Of a DNA stretch of 64,000 bases, positions 11,234-22,847 are shown in pieces. Both the position numbers and the translations under genes were made by a program. The notes beneath the pieces are model-generated. The model saw nothing but the letters and a program-made list of their open reading frames with translations, made no database searches and was not told the DNA's origin. Numbering within the stretch: position 1 is the stretch's first letter; each line of letters opens with the position of its first letter. Where the stretch lies: positions 96,894,070 through 96,958,069 of the forward strand of contig OX465282.1 in NCBI GenBank assembly GCA_949987705.1, given 5' to 3'. The DNA comes from Thereva unica (taxonomy: Eukaryota > Arthropoda > Insecta > Diptera > Therevidae).

Positions 11234-13036
11234 TTAATATATATTTTGCATGAAATAAAATATAATTTTGGTTAATGCTTAGAGTTAATTTTTTTAAATA
11301 ATAAATTTTAACTAAAACATTTTTCTTTATTTTTTTTTTTTCAGACATGCTTTGTTCAAGTGCGTAAAAAAGAGCCGCCCCACCCAATTCGGGTTGCCAA
11401 AACAATAGACGTTATTGCCAGAATAACATTTCCAACGGCTTATGCAATTTTCCTTATATTTTTTTTTATTCACTACAAGGCATTTACCTAGAAGAAGCAT
11501 AGCTTTAACAATCAACCCTACGTAAATCGGAATAATTTTTGCAATATATTGTTAAAAAAAAAAGAAAAGAAAATCATCTTAGATATGTGAACGTTTATAT
11601 TCTTAGATCTTTTTTTTCTGTTAAAATTGTTCCACTCATTTGTTTATATATTTATTATAATTATTAATTAATTAATTAATATTATTATTACTATTAAAAA
11701 AAATGTGTACAAGCGATTGTATATTAGCGAATCGTCAAAAAAATGTGAAAATATTAGTTGTTAACTTTATTCATAAGTAAAAAAGCAAAAAAAAAATTTA
11801 AAAAATACAAGCACTTCTAGATGCTGAGACATATTGACTGCCTTTTATATATAAAAAAACAAATTATATTTAAAAAATGAAAAAAATAAGAAATTTAAAA
11901 TATACATAAATTAAAAGAAATTGTTTATAAAATTTAAATTAGCTATCAAAAAAAAATGAATAAATAAATATAAAAGAAAAAAAATATATAAATTATAGGC
12001 AAACGATTGCAATTACTGTGACAGGAGACATGCACCAAATCAAGACTTTCAAGAAAAATAATAACAAAAAAAAATGAAAAAAAAAAATAATTAAATTAAA
12101 AGTTCGATTTTCGTTGTAGATAAACTGCGTGTGAAGGAATCAATAAATTGAGCAATTATGGAAATGATATTAGTGAGTGCATCATTAGGCAATTATTAAC
12201 GAGCGTGCAATTGATAAAAATAATAACAAAAACAAAAAAATAAAACATATAGAGCTGCGTTATTTAAAAAAAAAAAAAACAAAATTAAATACAAACAAAG
12301 AAACAAACAAAATCCGAACAGCTTTTCACCGTGTTGCACATTATGTAGGCACTAAGAAACATTACAATAAAAACATTAATTGTTTTTTAATTACTTCAGC
12401 AGATTTTTATATGACATTTTTTTTAATCAAAATCAGTTTTGTCACAAGAAGTTTTTGATTATATTAATTAATTTTTTTATTCTAATTAATACATACTTCT
12501 ACAATTTCTTTATATTGCGTAAAACTTGCTTTTATTTTTTATTTAAGAAATAATGTTACGTTATGTTATAATCACAGGAGGAAGATTAATGCAATAAATA
12601 ATACGTACTAGTTTCATGATGGTGGCACATTGTTAGAAATTTAATTCTCCAAAATTGTACCTAAATAATTCAAAGGCAAAGCAAAATTAAAGGCAAAACA
12701 ATCAGCGTTTGTTGCAGTAATATGAGTACTACTTTCAATAATCATGTAACAGAATTAGAATTCTTTAATTCTTGTTCTCCCCTCCGCTCTTTTATCCCCT
12801 TTGATCCCATAATTATAGCTTGTAGCCTCACATTTATGACATGATCAGATATAATAAAGAAGGAGTCAACGGTCCTCCACATAAAAACGACGTTCGTAAA
12901 AACTTCGTTCGTCGTTTTGGTAAAGTCTATACTAGCGACCTTTTACTTTTTTCTTTGCTAGATTGCATAGTGCAGTACACCTACGGAAATTCAGTTTCTT
13001 CACATTCATTAATCAGTCTCTGTTCAATAGATAAAC
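11234..13036. other. AT-rich stretch, no gene or element recognised
   Basis: From about 11240 to 12580 the sequence is dominated by A and T runs with many AATAAA-like words and no inverted-repeat termini. It looks like intronic, UTR or intergenic backbone. Nothing codes convincingly; the frame at 12841-13113 ends inside a repeat shared with 19.5 kb. Confidence 0.5.
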
Positions 13037-13110
13037 TCCAAAGGGGAGTTTACATCCCAGACACAAAGTGGAAGAACAAAGTGGCCCTGCACAAAATACA
13101 AGCGCCACAA
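13037..13110. repeat. short repeat shared with 19494-19560
   Basis: 'aaggggagtttaca.ccc' followed by 'aa..tggaagaa.aaagtggcc' and 'acaaaatacaagcgc' occurs at both places in the same orientation. It is likely the end of an undefined dispersed element. Confidence 0.55.
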
Positions 13111-13289
13111 TAAAAGACGACAGTGGCATCTAATACATAGATGTTAGAATATTGAAATTTAACGAAATCAAAAGTTTTTTTTTTGTCAACGTATTCGTTA
13201 AGTAGAGTAGATCTTTAATTTGAGGCTGCCGTTTATTTTTGCCACTTTGGTGAAACAGAGACAGAACCATAGTCTCTTCTATGCGTTAA

Positions 13290-13950
13290 ATGAGCTCAGA
13301 TTTGCGCTTCCTCATAGAGTCTGGGATGTACACTAGCCCTAATTAATCTAGAAATAGCACCATTCGAACCTCCATAACCTGAACCTAGAGAATCCAATCC
13401 CGCATCAAAATCTCTCTTGTCTAACTTTACTCCCAAATATTTGACTGAGTCTGAATACTCAACTGTGGTACCCTGGATACAGATAGGACCTAGATCCACT
13501 TTGTACCGTTTGGAGAAAGGTACCAGGACAGCCTTATTTGGGTTGATTGCCAGGCCCTCCTTGGTATACCATCTTTGAACTTTTCGCTTCTCGCTGTACT
13601 CATGATCTCTGCAATGGTCAAGTCAAACTTCCTAGAGACAATGATGGCAAGATCATCTGCATAACCGATGACATCGAAACCAAATTCAGATAGTTTGGTC
13701 AAAAGTTCATCCACAACCAGTGACCAGAGTAACGGGGATAAGACTCTACCTTGAGGGCAGCCCTTAATATCCTTAACACTAATGGTGGAGACATCTAGGG
13801 TCGAAGAACTGTTACGATCTACAGAAATGGCTTTTATCCACTCCATCGTGTGAGGATCCTGGTTTCTGAGAGCCAGTGCTCTAGAGATAGAATCATAGCA
13901 AGTATTATCGAAAGCACCTTCGATGTCAAACCTGTCGATGCCCGGCTTAA
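13290..13950 (-). pseudogene. R1/LOA-like LINE reverse transcriptase, central fragment
   Basis: Reading on the minus strand, FDIEGAFDNT appears first (RT palm, first catalytic Asp), followed in one frame by CPQGRVLSPLLWSLVVDELL (block 4) and GYADDLAIIV (catalytic YADD). A frameshift near 13575 then changes frame to RWYTKEGLAINPNKAVLVPF. After that comes VKYLGVKLDKR (post-palm KYLG motif). The FLDIEGAF...SPLLW...GYADD spacing is that of R1/LOA-group LINEs. Both ends are truncated, and the frameshift and missing endonuclease make it non-functional. Confidence 0.85.
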
Positions 13951-14131
13951 TCTAACGGATTTCGTGGAGTTTTCTTGGATTTAACGAAACTTTTCTCGAC
14001 CCGTATTTCTATGGGCGCTTAGTCTGAGTTAACCCAGAGTAAACTTCATAAACTCAGTAAGTGACCACGTTAAAATACACGCACATAAATATACTTACGA
14101 ATTTAAATATGGATGTATTTTGTGGAGTGTA

Positions 14132-14425
14132 AGGCCCTCCGCACACGAGTCGACTGATTTGCAAGCCTAATTTCCAACTGGTTTCACAATAATCACTAGC
14201 ACAACCAGTTTGCAATCAAAATGAAAGTTTTGTTTACACACGAGCACCACTGATTTTGGATCAATGAGGTGTTAGTTTTTAGTAACGAGGTTTCACCAAA
14301 ATGTGAAGTAGTTGAAATGAAGGGTAACCAGGCAACTGAAATCGTTTCCGACTGGCAAGAACATTCGTATCCGAGCAGTTCAAACTAGGCTCAAATGGAT
14401 TTCGTGTTCGTGTGTTCGCAGGAAC
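14132..14425. mobile_element. possible MITE with CCTCCGCACACGA-like ends
   Basis: Left 'ggccctccgcacacgagtcg' and the complement of right 'cgtgttcgtgtgttcgcagg' are similar but imperfect inverted repeats. No target duplication was resolved. Confidence 0.3.
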
Positions 14426-14707
14426 TAAATCTATTTTTATTAATACTTTGCAATATTGTTAGTATTTCTCTATTAAGTGTCAGTTCTTATAACAGGGGAT
14501 TCTACTGACCTAATCCTGCGAATCCCGCGGATCCAGGATGTCTAGTCTCGCATTACCCGTAAAAATTGTGCGGGATTGGATTCCCTACTTGAACCTACAG
14601 AGAGTCAAAATTTAATTCGAGAGTTGGATAACCGAAGTTTCTGAACCTCGATAATTCGAAGTTTATTCGGGAGTAGCAAAAACCCACGTGTATTGCAACG
14701 CCTTTAA

Positions 14708-15330
14708 CCCTAGGACCCTACACTGGGGTTCTTCAAACCCCACAAAGTTTTACCGGCCCTGGCGTTTCGGCTGTATTAGTGGTAGGGCCAAGCGATTTTT
14801 ACCATTAGGAGGGGGACCAGTATAGAGAAGAGTGCTGCAGAGAAAATCTTTAGTTCTATTTTAGAAGTGACACAGTGAATATTTGTTTAAACGTTGGGGT
14901 TAGCGTAACCCCACTAAATGTAAATTTCCTAAAAATTGATAATATTCATCGCTTGCAAAAATTCTGATATCCTTCGAATTTTCGATTCATACATTTTTTA
15001 CGTATTATTTATACCTTTTTCTTTAGTACTCAAGCCTAAAGTTATTTAAAAAAAGCAGGAAAAAAATTTAATAATTTTTTCCTTAAATTTTAATAAAAAT
15101 TGCAAAAATAATTTTGTTCATGTTTTTAATTGCACTTTTTTCGGGCAAATTTTTATCTAATGCTATTTTGCCATATACCACGCGATTCTGCACCTTCTGC
15201 TGATTAAAATTAAAAAAAAAATGCCTATCTACAATGAAAACTCACTTAACGGTATCGAGTTAAAATACTGGGGTGCACGTAACCCCTATGTAGGAGATTT
15301 GTTATATTTGAATAGTGTAGGGTCCTAGGG
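14708..15330. mobile_element. piggyBac-like MITE with TTAA TSD
   Basis: The left end CCCTAGGACCCTACACT is matched perfectly by AGTGTAGGGTCCTAGGG at the right end. TTAA flanks both sides (14704-14707, 15331-15334). CCCTAG... termini with TTAA duplication are the piggyBac hallmark. The 623-bp interior has no transposase. It holds several 'ggggttnnnnnnaaccccac' words in both orientations. Confidence 0.85.
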
Positions 15331-15639
15331 TTAAATTAAAAAAGATTATGTGTGCACAGTCCGTGATAGGAAATAGGTATAACGAAAAAAAAACCAAATC
15401 CTCAAAAATTGATTTTGGACACTGATATTTTGACCCTTAAACCCTCTAAACGGCGGGCTTCTCGAGGTAGAAAATCGGTAAACTTTATAACCGCTTATTA
15501 AGAACTCAAAAAGAAAACCCCTTGCCAAGTTTCAGCATCCTCTCCAATCATTTTCTTTATTTTTAGTATTTTACCTGTACTATTTTGCTTTTTGATAAAA
15601 ATAACATTTTTGCCTACTTTGGCTCTTACTTGACGTACA

Positions 15640-15830
15640 ACATTGACACTTCACAACTTGAATCACAAAATTTCTCAAGAGTGAATTGCATTTGAATGAA
15701 TTTTTTTTTTTGAGAATTTTGGAAATTTTTATTCCCACCAAATCGAGTGCTCACTTTTAACGAATAACTCCACACAGGATTGTTCACTTTAGGTGTACTC
15801 TCAGTTTTTATGCACACCACCCATTATCAC
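15640..15830. repeat. partial copy of the 16913-17680 MITE
   Basis: The stretch 'aatttttattc.caccaaat.gagtg.tc.cttttaacga' and the following 'gttcactttaggtgtac' match the right end of the MITE at 17575-17680 in the same orientation. The left half is missing. Confidence 0.6.
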
Positions 15831-16059
15831 ATCGGCCTAAAATTTTCCTTATTGGTCAAGGGACAGCATATAAAAGCTGCTGTTCCCCGGAAAGGCGAAT
15901 CTGGCCGATTCTATACTACGTACTATTATCTACTGCTAGAGTTCTAATTCTGTCGTTAGAATGGGTCCTCATATTTACCAACCTTTTGCGCATATTCGAC
16001 AGTAGGTACATCATGATTGGATTCATATTGGTTTTCTTGTAGACAGTCTTATGAGAGAA

Positions 16060-16912
16060 CCATTTGTTTTCGTCCTTCCTTTCAAATATTTAGATTTCTT
16101 TAACAATGATGGGCGAAATCGAGAACCAAACCGAACACAGACCGGATGAAGGTCTAATACATATAGGCTTTGTATTACTATATAGAACTTTAGAGTTAGT
16201 TAGTGGTTTAAGACTTGCTAGCACTGAGCGAGCAGTGGTGGGCATTCCATTTTGGTCTGTGATGCATACTGACCCCCAGACACTTAAAATTCGCTTTGGG
16301 GGCCAGCACCACTTCCCCGATCCTGATTCTAACATTCCTAGCTTCGGCAGGTGCAGCCTTGTGCTATTTTCCAACAGGATTCCTAAAGCATATTAATTCA
16401 CACTCGATTCTCCATTTGCACAAGAATTCCACAATTTTATCTACATGATGTTGAAGCGCTATCGCTGCCCTCATTGAAGATACTTCCGAAACCATGACCA
16501 CTGTGTCGCACTGGAAGAGCCTACCATGTGAGGGAACTTATAGGGAAACAGGTTAAACAACTTTGGGCCTAGAATGGATCCTTGCGGCACCCCTGTTTCC
16601 TTTGGGAGCAGAGATTTCCCATTTGAAAAATCCCGGATCTTTGTCGTAAAAAGCTAAGTATGATTTCAATTAGGTTGAGAGAGCACCCTAAGCTGATTAG
16701 CTTCAACAGCAGCCTCCGCACTCTGTCAAAGGCCTTACTCATGTTTATAGAGCAAGCAAGGGTACAACTTTTAATTCGTAGATTTTGAATGATTTTTTCC
16801 TGGAAAAACAGTAGCGCCTGTTCCCTTGAGTGTTCCTTCTCAGACCCAAATAGGGAATGTGAGATGCATTGCTTCTCAAATCAAAACCTCTCGAGGATAG
16901 CATCAAATATAT
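16060..16912 (-). pseudogene. Jockey-like LINE reverse transcriptase, broken
   Basis: On the minus strand from 16912 downwards, frames give SREQALLFFQEKIIQNL and CSINMSKAFDRVRRLLLK (first catalytic Asp region degraded to N-M-S-K-A-F-D), then SILGPKLFNLFP (block 4). A catalytic YADD is not preserved. Further down, 16374-16090 gives frames compatible with the post-palm region, ending in SPIIVKEI-stop-IFERK. Multiple stops and shifts are present. The fragment begins exactly where the 16913-17680 MITE ends, so that MITE probably inserted into it. Confidence 0.7.
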
Positions 16913-17680
16913 GGTGTAGTGAATAAAAATTGAGTTTAAGTGTTTGCTTCATTTTTGGAGTGAACACTTATAACCTAACCTTCGTTAGGTTTCATTAAGG
17001 GCTTCACTCTGCCATTTGTACACATAGAGTGAACACTTCATTTTGATGTGAATAAACGTACACTCCCTATAATTAAATGTCAAAAACGGCATTTTTTAAT
17101 GGTTTTTGAATTTTTCTGCAAAAACCTGTTGATCGATTTCAATGGTCCAAAACTCATAATTTTCGTCTTTTTAAGCACTATTATTATGTAGTATTTTTTG
17201 TTTTCCAAAACAACATTTTTTTCGTACCCAAAACGTGGAAAAACGTGTTTTCGCTACTATTATTAGCTTTTTACCACCTGTTGCCCTGGACCAATTTTAT
17301 CCAAAACACATTCATTGAATTCCTACGATTTTTCTCTTAATTGTAGCGTCAAGACTTCGCAGGGTAGATTTATTTCAACTTTTAAATATTTTTCCGCTAT
17401 CTCTCCTGGACTACATTATGTATCTTGCTTTTTAAATTTTGTGATTATTACATAACCACTCAACTTACTACTAATTTGATCTTATTATTGCTACTTGACA
17501 AAAAAAAGACATTTCCCTTTAATCCCAAAATTTCCCATGAGTGAACCCAAATTTCCCATGAGTGAATTATACTTGAATGAGGGAATTTTTATTCACACCA
17601 AATTGAGTGTTCCCTTTTAACGATCACTTCACTCAGAAGTGTTCACTCTAAGTGTACAATTAGTTTTTATTCACTCCACC
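16913..17680. mobile_element. MITE with GGTG.AGTGAATAAAAA ends
   Basis: Left GGTGTAGTGAATAAAAAT and the complement of the right end, GGTGGAGTGAATAAAAAC, are inverted repeats. GAGTGAACACTT words lie just inside both ends. A partial copy is at 15640-15830. No exact target duplication was resolved and there is no coding capacity. Confidence 0.7.
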
Positions 17681-17689
17681 CATAGTCAT

Positions 17690-19490
17690 ATTTTCGCATA
17701 TTTTCTATAGTCCGTGGAAGTTTTTCGTGCATCAATTCTTTCTTTGTCAACATTTCATTGTTGATAAATTTTTCACCAATTGTCCAATGCACCTAGGTTT
17801 GCCATCATTTCCATAATTACTGTCGGACATAACCTTGCGCAGTCTGGGACTAAAATATTATTAAGACCCCTTTAAGCTATATAACAAAAAAACTTTTTGG
17901 GTTTTATTCTATTTTCTTGGCCTCCTTTCACCTGGGCCCTGGGGCTATTCGTCACTTATAGTTGCAAAAAAGTGAACATATTGTCTAAGAAGTAATTTTT
18001 ATACCATAAATTCAATAGCTGAAAATGAACTTATCCAAATTGTATAGATCTGTTACATAAATTTATTTTATTCGGTTATTTTCCCGAGAAACATTAAACA
18101 TCGCCTTTCATAATATACGCAAACCTTTTCTAGCTAATGCATGTTTAAAAAATCCATCAGGTTTCAAATCATCCCTTTTCCCCACCCATCCATCTTTTAC
18201 AATAAAAAACCTGTGATAGAATAATCATAAAAAATTTAAAAGAAAACATCTCATTTTCATATCATTTCTATCGTCCCATTACTTTCACAATAATAAAAAA
18301 AATCCATTTATTTTACGAAAGTTACAAAACTAATTTTATAGACAAATTAAACCATCATCCAATCCAATCTTCTATGTTTATCCATTTTATAGATATTATC
18401 CTTTGATATCCTTTGAAGAAATTAAATTAAGATTCTTCGTTCTCTCTAGATGGTATAAAGTTAATTTTATGATGACACCTATTATACGCACTCATTGTTC
18501 TGTACCAATATTATCTCAGTTTATTATAGCAGTCAACGACTATAAATTTTCATTGACAATATTATGATATACCCTTCAAGTTTTATGTCCTTTACAAAAT
18601 ATCCTGTTTCGCAGGAACAATCAACAGCTTTTACTATAAAAAATTGGGTTCTATGTGGTTATGCAAAAAGTAAAAGGGAAGAGTTTCTTTATGTATTTAT
18701 TGGTAAGGTCGAAAAGGGACTCTGAATATGAGAATAGAAGAAACGAAATCGATTTGTGTGTTTTCGTTTTTTTTTTTTTTTAATTTTATTTATAGTATAC
18801 TTAGATACGTGTATGTATAGAAATACAATCCTTAAAAAAAGTGGGGTTTTTCGTGGTTGAACTTTTTAACCCGAAAAGGACCTAATTTTGTGTTTCATAC
18901 GCTCTTAAAAAACAGAAGAATCCGAAGAGTCTGAATCTAAAAGAGTCAGATTTGATGGATGTTTTGCGGAAGTAACAAATATATCATAAATAAAACATAA
19001 AAACCATGGATTATTTTCATCATTGTTCATAAATTGAGCTGAATCCATTGCAAGCAATCAATAGTTTAACGTAATCATTGCATATCGCTAAAAAATACGT
19101 ATTCATACTTACAGTTAAGTAGTAGAATGTGAAATAATTATTAATTTGGTTAAATTACAGTTTTTTAGCAGATCTCATGCCATCCAACCATTTTAAACTT
19201 AGACTTCTTATGTATGATTATATTAACATATTAGCTGTGTTCCTTTTCTGCTAATTTCTACTATTTCTTACTCGTGAGTACTTGCAAGTGAGTACTATGA
19301 GTAGATAACAGTTGTAGTTACGCAAATGAAATCCGCTAGAGGAAAGCACCCATTTGGAGTCTATTGTGAATTATTTTTCACTTACTTGGATGGCTTTTGG
19401 GTTCTTTGAGCTTTTTTCATATAAAAACTTCTATAAATGAAATTTCAATTATATAATTATCTAAAACTATTCTTTCGTTTTATTTTGAAA
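17690..19490. other. no gene or element recognised
   Basis: AT-rich sequence with no long frame, RNA gene or inverted-repeat terminus that could be supported. Confidence 0.5.
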
Positions 19491-19597
19491 ATTAAGGGGA
19501 GTTTACACCCCGAACGCAAAGGGGAAGAATAAAGTGGCCGTGTACAAAATACAAGCGCACAGTTTCGTCGAAAGCTCGAAACTTTTTACAACTGTCA

Positions 19598-20172
19598 AAC
19601 GTGAAATTTATCAAGGTTTGAAAGCAAAGTAAACTTAAAGCAAAGCACATATTTGAAAGCTTACTTTACTGATGACTGTGAAAGCTGTTTGTTCCAAATT
19701 GCTGCGAATTCTGTTGCTTTTAAATTACTTTCAGTAGTCTACTGGTCCGGCGGCAAATCTTTCGGATTTAAAATACTTTTCTGTGAAAAGCTTTCTGTTT
19801 GCTTACAATTTTTCAAAGCTTTCCTCTGCAAAGCCTGTGAAATACTTTGCTTCCTTCAGCTTTTATTTCATGATCCCCCTTATAGTAAAATGGAACTTTT
19901 GTTTAGAGCGGGTAGAAACTTTTTTTGTATGTGTATGTGAAGCATTCGCAGCCGGAACAGCATATGCTCCATCATTTGTATGCAACAGCATACGCAGCAA
20001 TATGAAACAAAAAAGCTTTCACAGCCTTCAGCAAAATGATTGGAAATATGATTGCTGCAAAACCAAGCAAAGTAAATTTCTGTGGTCTTCCTGGCAGCAA
20101 AGCAAAGTCAACAGCCAAAGCATTAAAATTGCTGCAGCAATTTAAACCCTGGAATTTTTGACACGGTTTACA
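19598..20172. mobile_element. possible MITE rich in AAAGC/GCTTT words
   Basis: The stretch is full of GCAAAGC and AAAGCTTT words on both strands. Left 'cgtgaaatttatcaaggtttgaaa' and the complement of right 'tttaaaccctggaatttttgacacg' are loosely inverted. Frames at 19653-20145 reflect this composition and show no domain. The borders are uncertain. Confidence 0.3.
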
Positions 20173-20215
20173 CGGTTTTTTGTTTACGTATTCCTTGACG
20201 TTTTTACAGGAATCC

Positions 20216-20244
20216 AATATTATTTATTATTATTATTATTATTA
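20216..20244. repeat. (TTA)n microsatellite
   Basis: About nine TTA/ATT units between the AAAGC-rich block and the truncated MITE that follows. Confidence 0.7.
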
Positions 20245-20271
20245 ACTTCGTACACCCTCTTCAATTCCTCG

Positions 20272-20667
20272 GACTCGGATTGAACTGTCAAAGTGGTTTT
20301 CCAAACATGCATTTTCCAGCTCAACGATTACAATGAACGGATACAAACGGATTTAACCGCAACCGCACGGATTCATTTTCGATAGTTTAGAAATTGCGGA
20401 TTGGGCTGTCAAAAATTTGGTAAACAAAACTTCAAACTTTTGCCAAAAACTACATTTGGATTCTTCAAGCTAAAAATGTTTAATTAAGATTTTATTTTGT
20501 TAGTTGTAAAATTCATTAGTTATGTTAGTATTAATACATTTTTGTGTTTTTTACACCATGACGTTTAAATACGAACAGTTTATTGTAACCAGTGCAGTTT
20601 CCTATCCGTTCCGGTGAGTTCTTTTGACATTTCAATCCGCGTAGATCCGTTCATTGTAATTGGGCCT
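20272..20667. mobile_element. truncated copy of the AGGCCCAATTACAATG MITE
   Basis: From 'cggattgaactgtcaaag' to the right end 'cattgtaattgggcct' it matches the intact MITE at 58367-58850. The left terminus is missing. The interior differs around the MADF-like frame, where only ATG TTT AAT TAA remains near 20478. Confidence 0.75.
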
Positions 20668-21039
20668 TTATTGTTTACATTACACCTGTTATAAAAAACT
20701 ACTTAAGCTCTAAACAGTATTATATTTGAAAGCTTAGATATCTTATCTACAAGTATTTTCATAAAAAAATGCTGAACAAAATAATACATTTATAACTGTT
20801 TCCCAAATATATACTGGGCAATGGGAGCTCAAAGCAGCCAGCTCCCCAGTACCGAAAAATAATAATTTGACCAGCTGGAAATTAAGTGCGTTTTAAGTGC
20901 TTTTTATGGGCCGTGATAATATTTTTTGTGCTCTACCTAAGCGTGCCCGGAACTCTTAGCCATTGTACCAAAATTTGGTGGGATTTGGTGGCGCAAACGT
21001 TCGCTTTGCGCAAAACTGTTTTACGCCGTGTGGACGGGC

Positions 21040-21370
21040 CATTAGCCTTCTGAATCTGATAAGCTTTTAGTGGATAACTACAGAAGAATTGCCATCCCCA
21101 AACAATTTGCCAAACTCGTCTATGATAAGATTTTCCCTCTAGCCTACCCATACTTAAATTAAAAACCACACAACTTCAGAAAAAGCCGTTCGAACACTGC
21201 AAGCCTGAACTGCTTGGTATGAAAAGCAGCCATCAAATTCATGCAATTTACCCTAACTCTTCCTCTTCTTTTCAATATTTTCATCTCCGATCTGTCCAAC
21301 AAATTAGAGACGGCATAAAATATATATAGTGTCCAAAAGCTTCAAACTGAAGTATCCTTTATTCATTCGA
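21040..21370 (+). pseudogene. LINE reverse-transcriptase scrap
   Basis: The frames give DKLLVDNYRRIAIPKQFAKL and VYDKIFPLAYPYLN (RT fingers, the NYRPI-type motif), then HNFRKSRSNTASLNCLV in a shifted reading. After a deletion comes PLLFNIFISDLSNKLE (palm, block 4 side). YADD is missing. It ends just before the MITE terminus at 21383. Confidence 0.7.
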
Positions 21371-21382
21371 AACTCACACTAC

Positions 21383-21500
21383 GTATACATGATGAGTTGA
21401 ATAGTTGAGTTGAGGTTGAGGTAAATTTTCGATTAGCGTCACAAATCATAAACAAAAACACAGAAATGCTACTGTCAACTAAATTCAACTACTCAGCTAC
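21383..21500. repeat. half copy of the GTTGAG-family MITE
   Basis: It begins with TACGTATACATGATGAGTT, identical to the terminus of the element at 9866-10100, followed by GTTGAGTTGAGGTTGAGG. No matching right end was found. Confidence 0.6.
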
Positions 21501-22847
21501 TGTTAGTGTTGAGTAAGACTTAAGACAGAATTTTAAAATGAGTTTGTAAGAGGTGCCTCTTTTCTCTTTTGAGCCAGTACAATGTCGTACTTCAAATGAG
21601 CCGAGGTGCAATTGTAATGCCAAAAATCGTTCCCCTTTTCTCATATTATTTGAGTGCAAAATGCTTTGTTCAAAAAACATAGCCGACTTGCATCAAGTAA
21701 TAATTGAAAACAATTAGTTAATTAATTAGACTCTTGATTCCCTGAATTTAAAAAAGCTAATAAAAAAGTTCCCTAATAAATAAAAAAGTTTCTACTAAAA
21801 AATAAATAAAAAACCCGAGAGCGTTCTAAATTAGTTTCTTGCAATAAAGATAGCTGCGATAATGAAAACACATAAGTGAAATATATTTAATAAAAGGCTA
21901 AGAGAAAATTAAAAAATATTTATTATATTGAAGAATTGTTTTAATTAAATTAATCCAGTTCAAATTATTACACGGAATTAAAAATGCCTCCAAAATGTAT
22001 ATTATGTATATTTTGCAAACGCACCTCGTCTAATTTCAAGAATTTTGCTGCCTCTTCAGTACAAAATTTCACTCTCTCGAAAAATGTAAGAAATGTCTCT
22101 CCAGTTCCTATTCACAATCTCACCTCATCAATTGGACATTTTCTACCGCAAAAGAACCTATCTCAAATTCGTGTTTACAATCTCACCTCGCCTAATTTCA
22201 AGCAGCGCTGCCATCCTACTACAATTGTAGTATTTCTGCTACGATTTTTATGCTTTTTACTCCGTACTATTTGATTTTAGTACATTTTTATTCGATTTAA
22301 TCCGGCGAATTAATCAACCAGCCCTTATTTTCTCCCGGTGATAACTTCGGCTGCATGTGCCCGATTTTAGTAATTTATGGCTTAAGTAAAACATCTCGAA
22401 GCCAAAAAGACGACAAATTCAATAATCAGATGGTTTAAGTTTTTGAGCTATGGTACCTGGATATTTACATAGATTTCAAGGTGCTTTTGATTTACAAGTG
22501 CATTCAGCACGCAAGCTCCCATTGAATTTGAACCAGATAGAAACATCAACATTTAACATCAGCAAAAATTTCCGATTGCCATTTGGGACGAATGCACCAT
22601 GGCCGAATCGCTCGATAGGACTGTTATACCTCGACTCGACTCGACAACTTGCGTATCCATTTGCTGCAAGATCCCTTTCATAAACATTCGCAAAACAATT
22701 TTTGGACTTTGGAAATGGCGAAATCCCAATCGATAGCAGAATATTTTTTTTTTCGGAATCAAAAATACGAAAAAATGTCTCCTACTGCATATTAAAATTT
22801 ATATCACCACCAAAAGAATTAGAAAGAATTAGAAATTTAAACGCTGG
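21501..22847. other. no gene recognised
   Basis: The 96-codon frame at 21984-22274 has repeated Ser/Asn-rich phrases (xNLTSP/xNLTSSI) from a local direct repeat and no domain. Nothing else can be supported. Confidence 0.4.
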
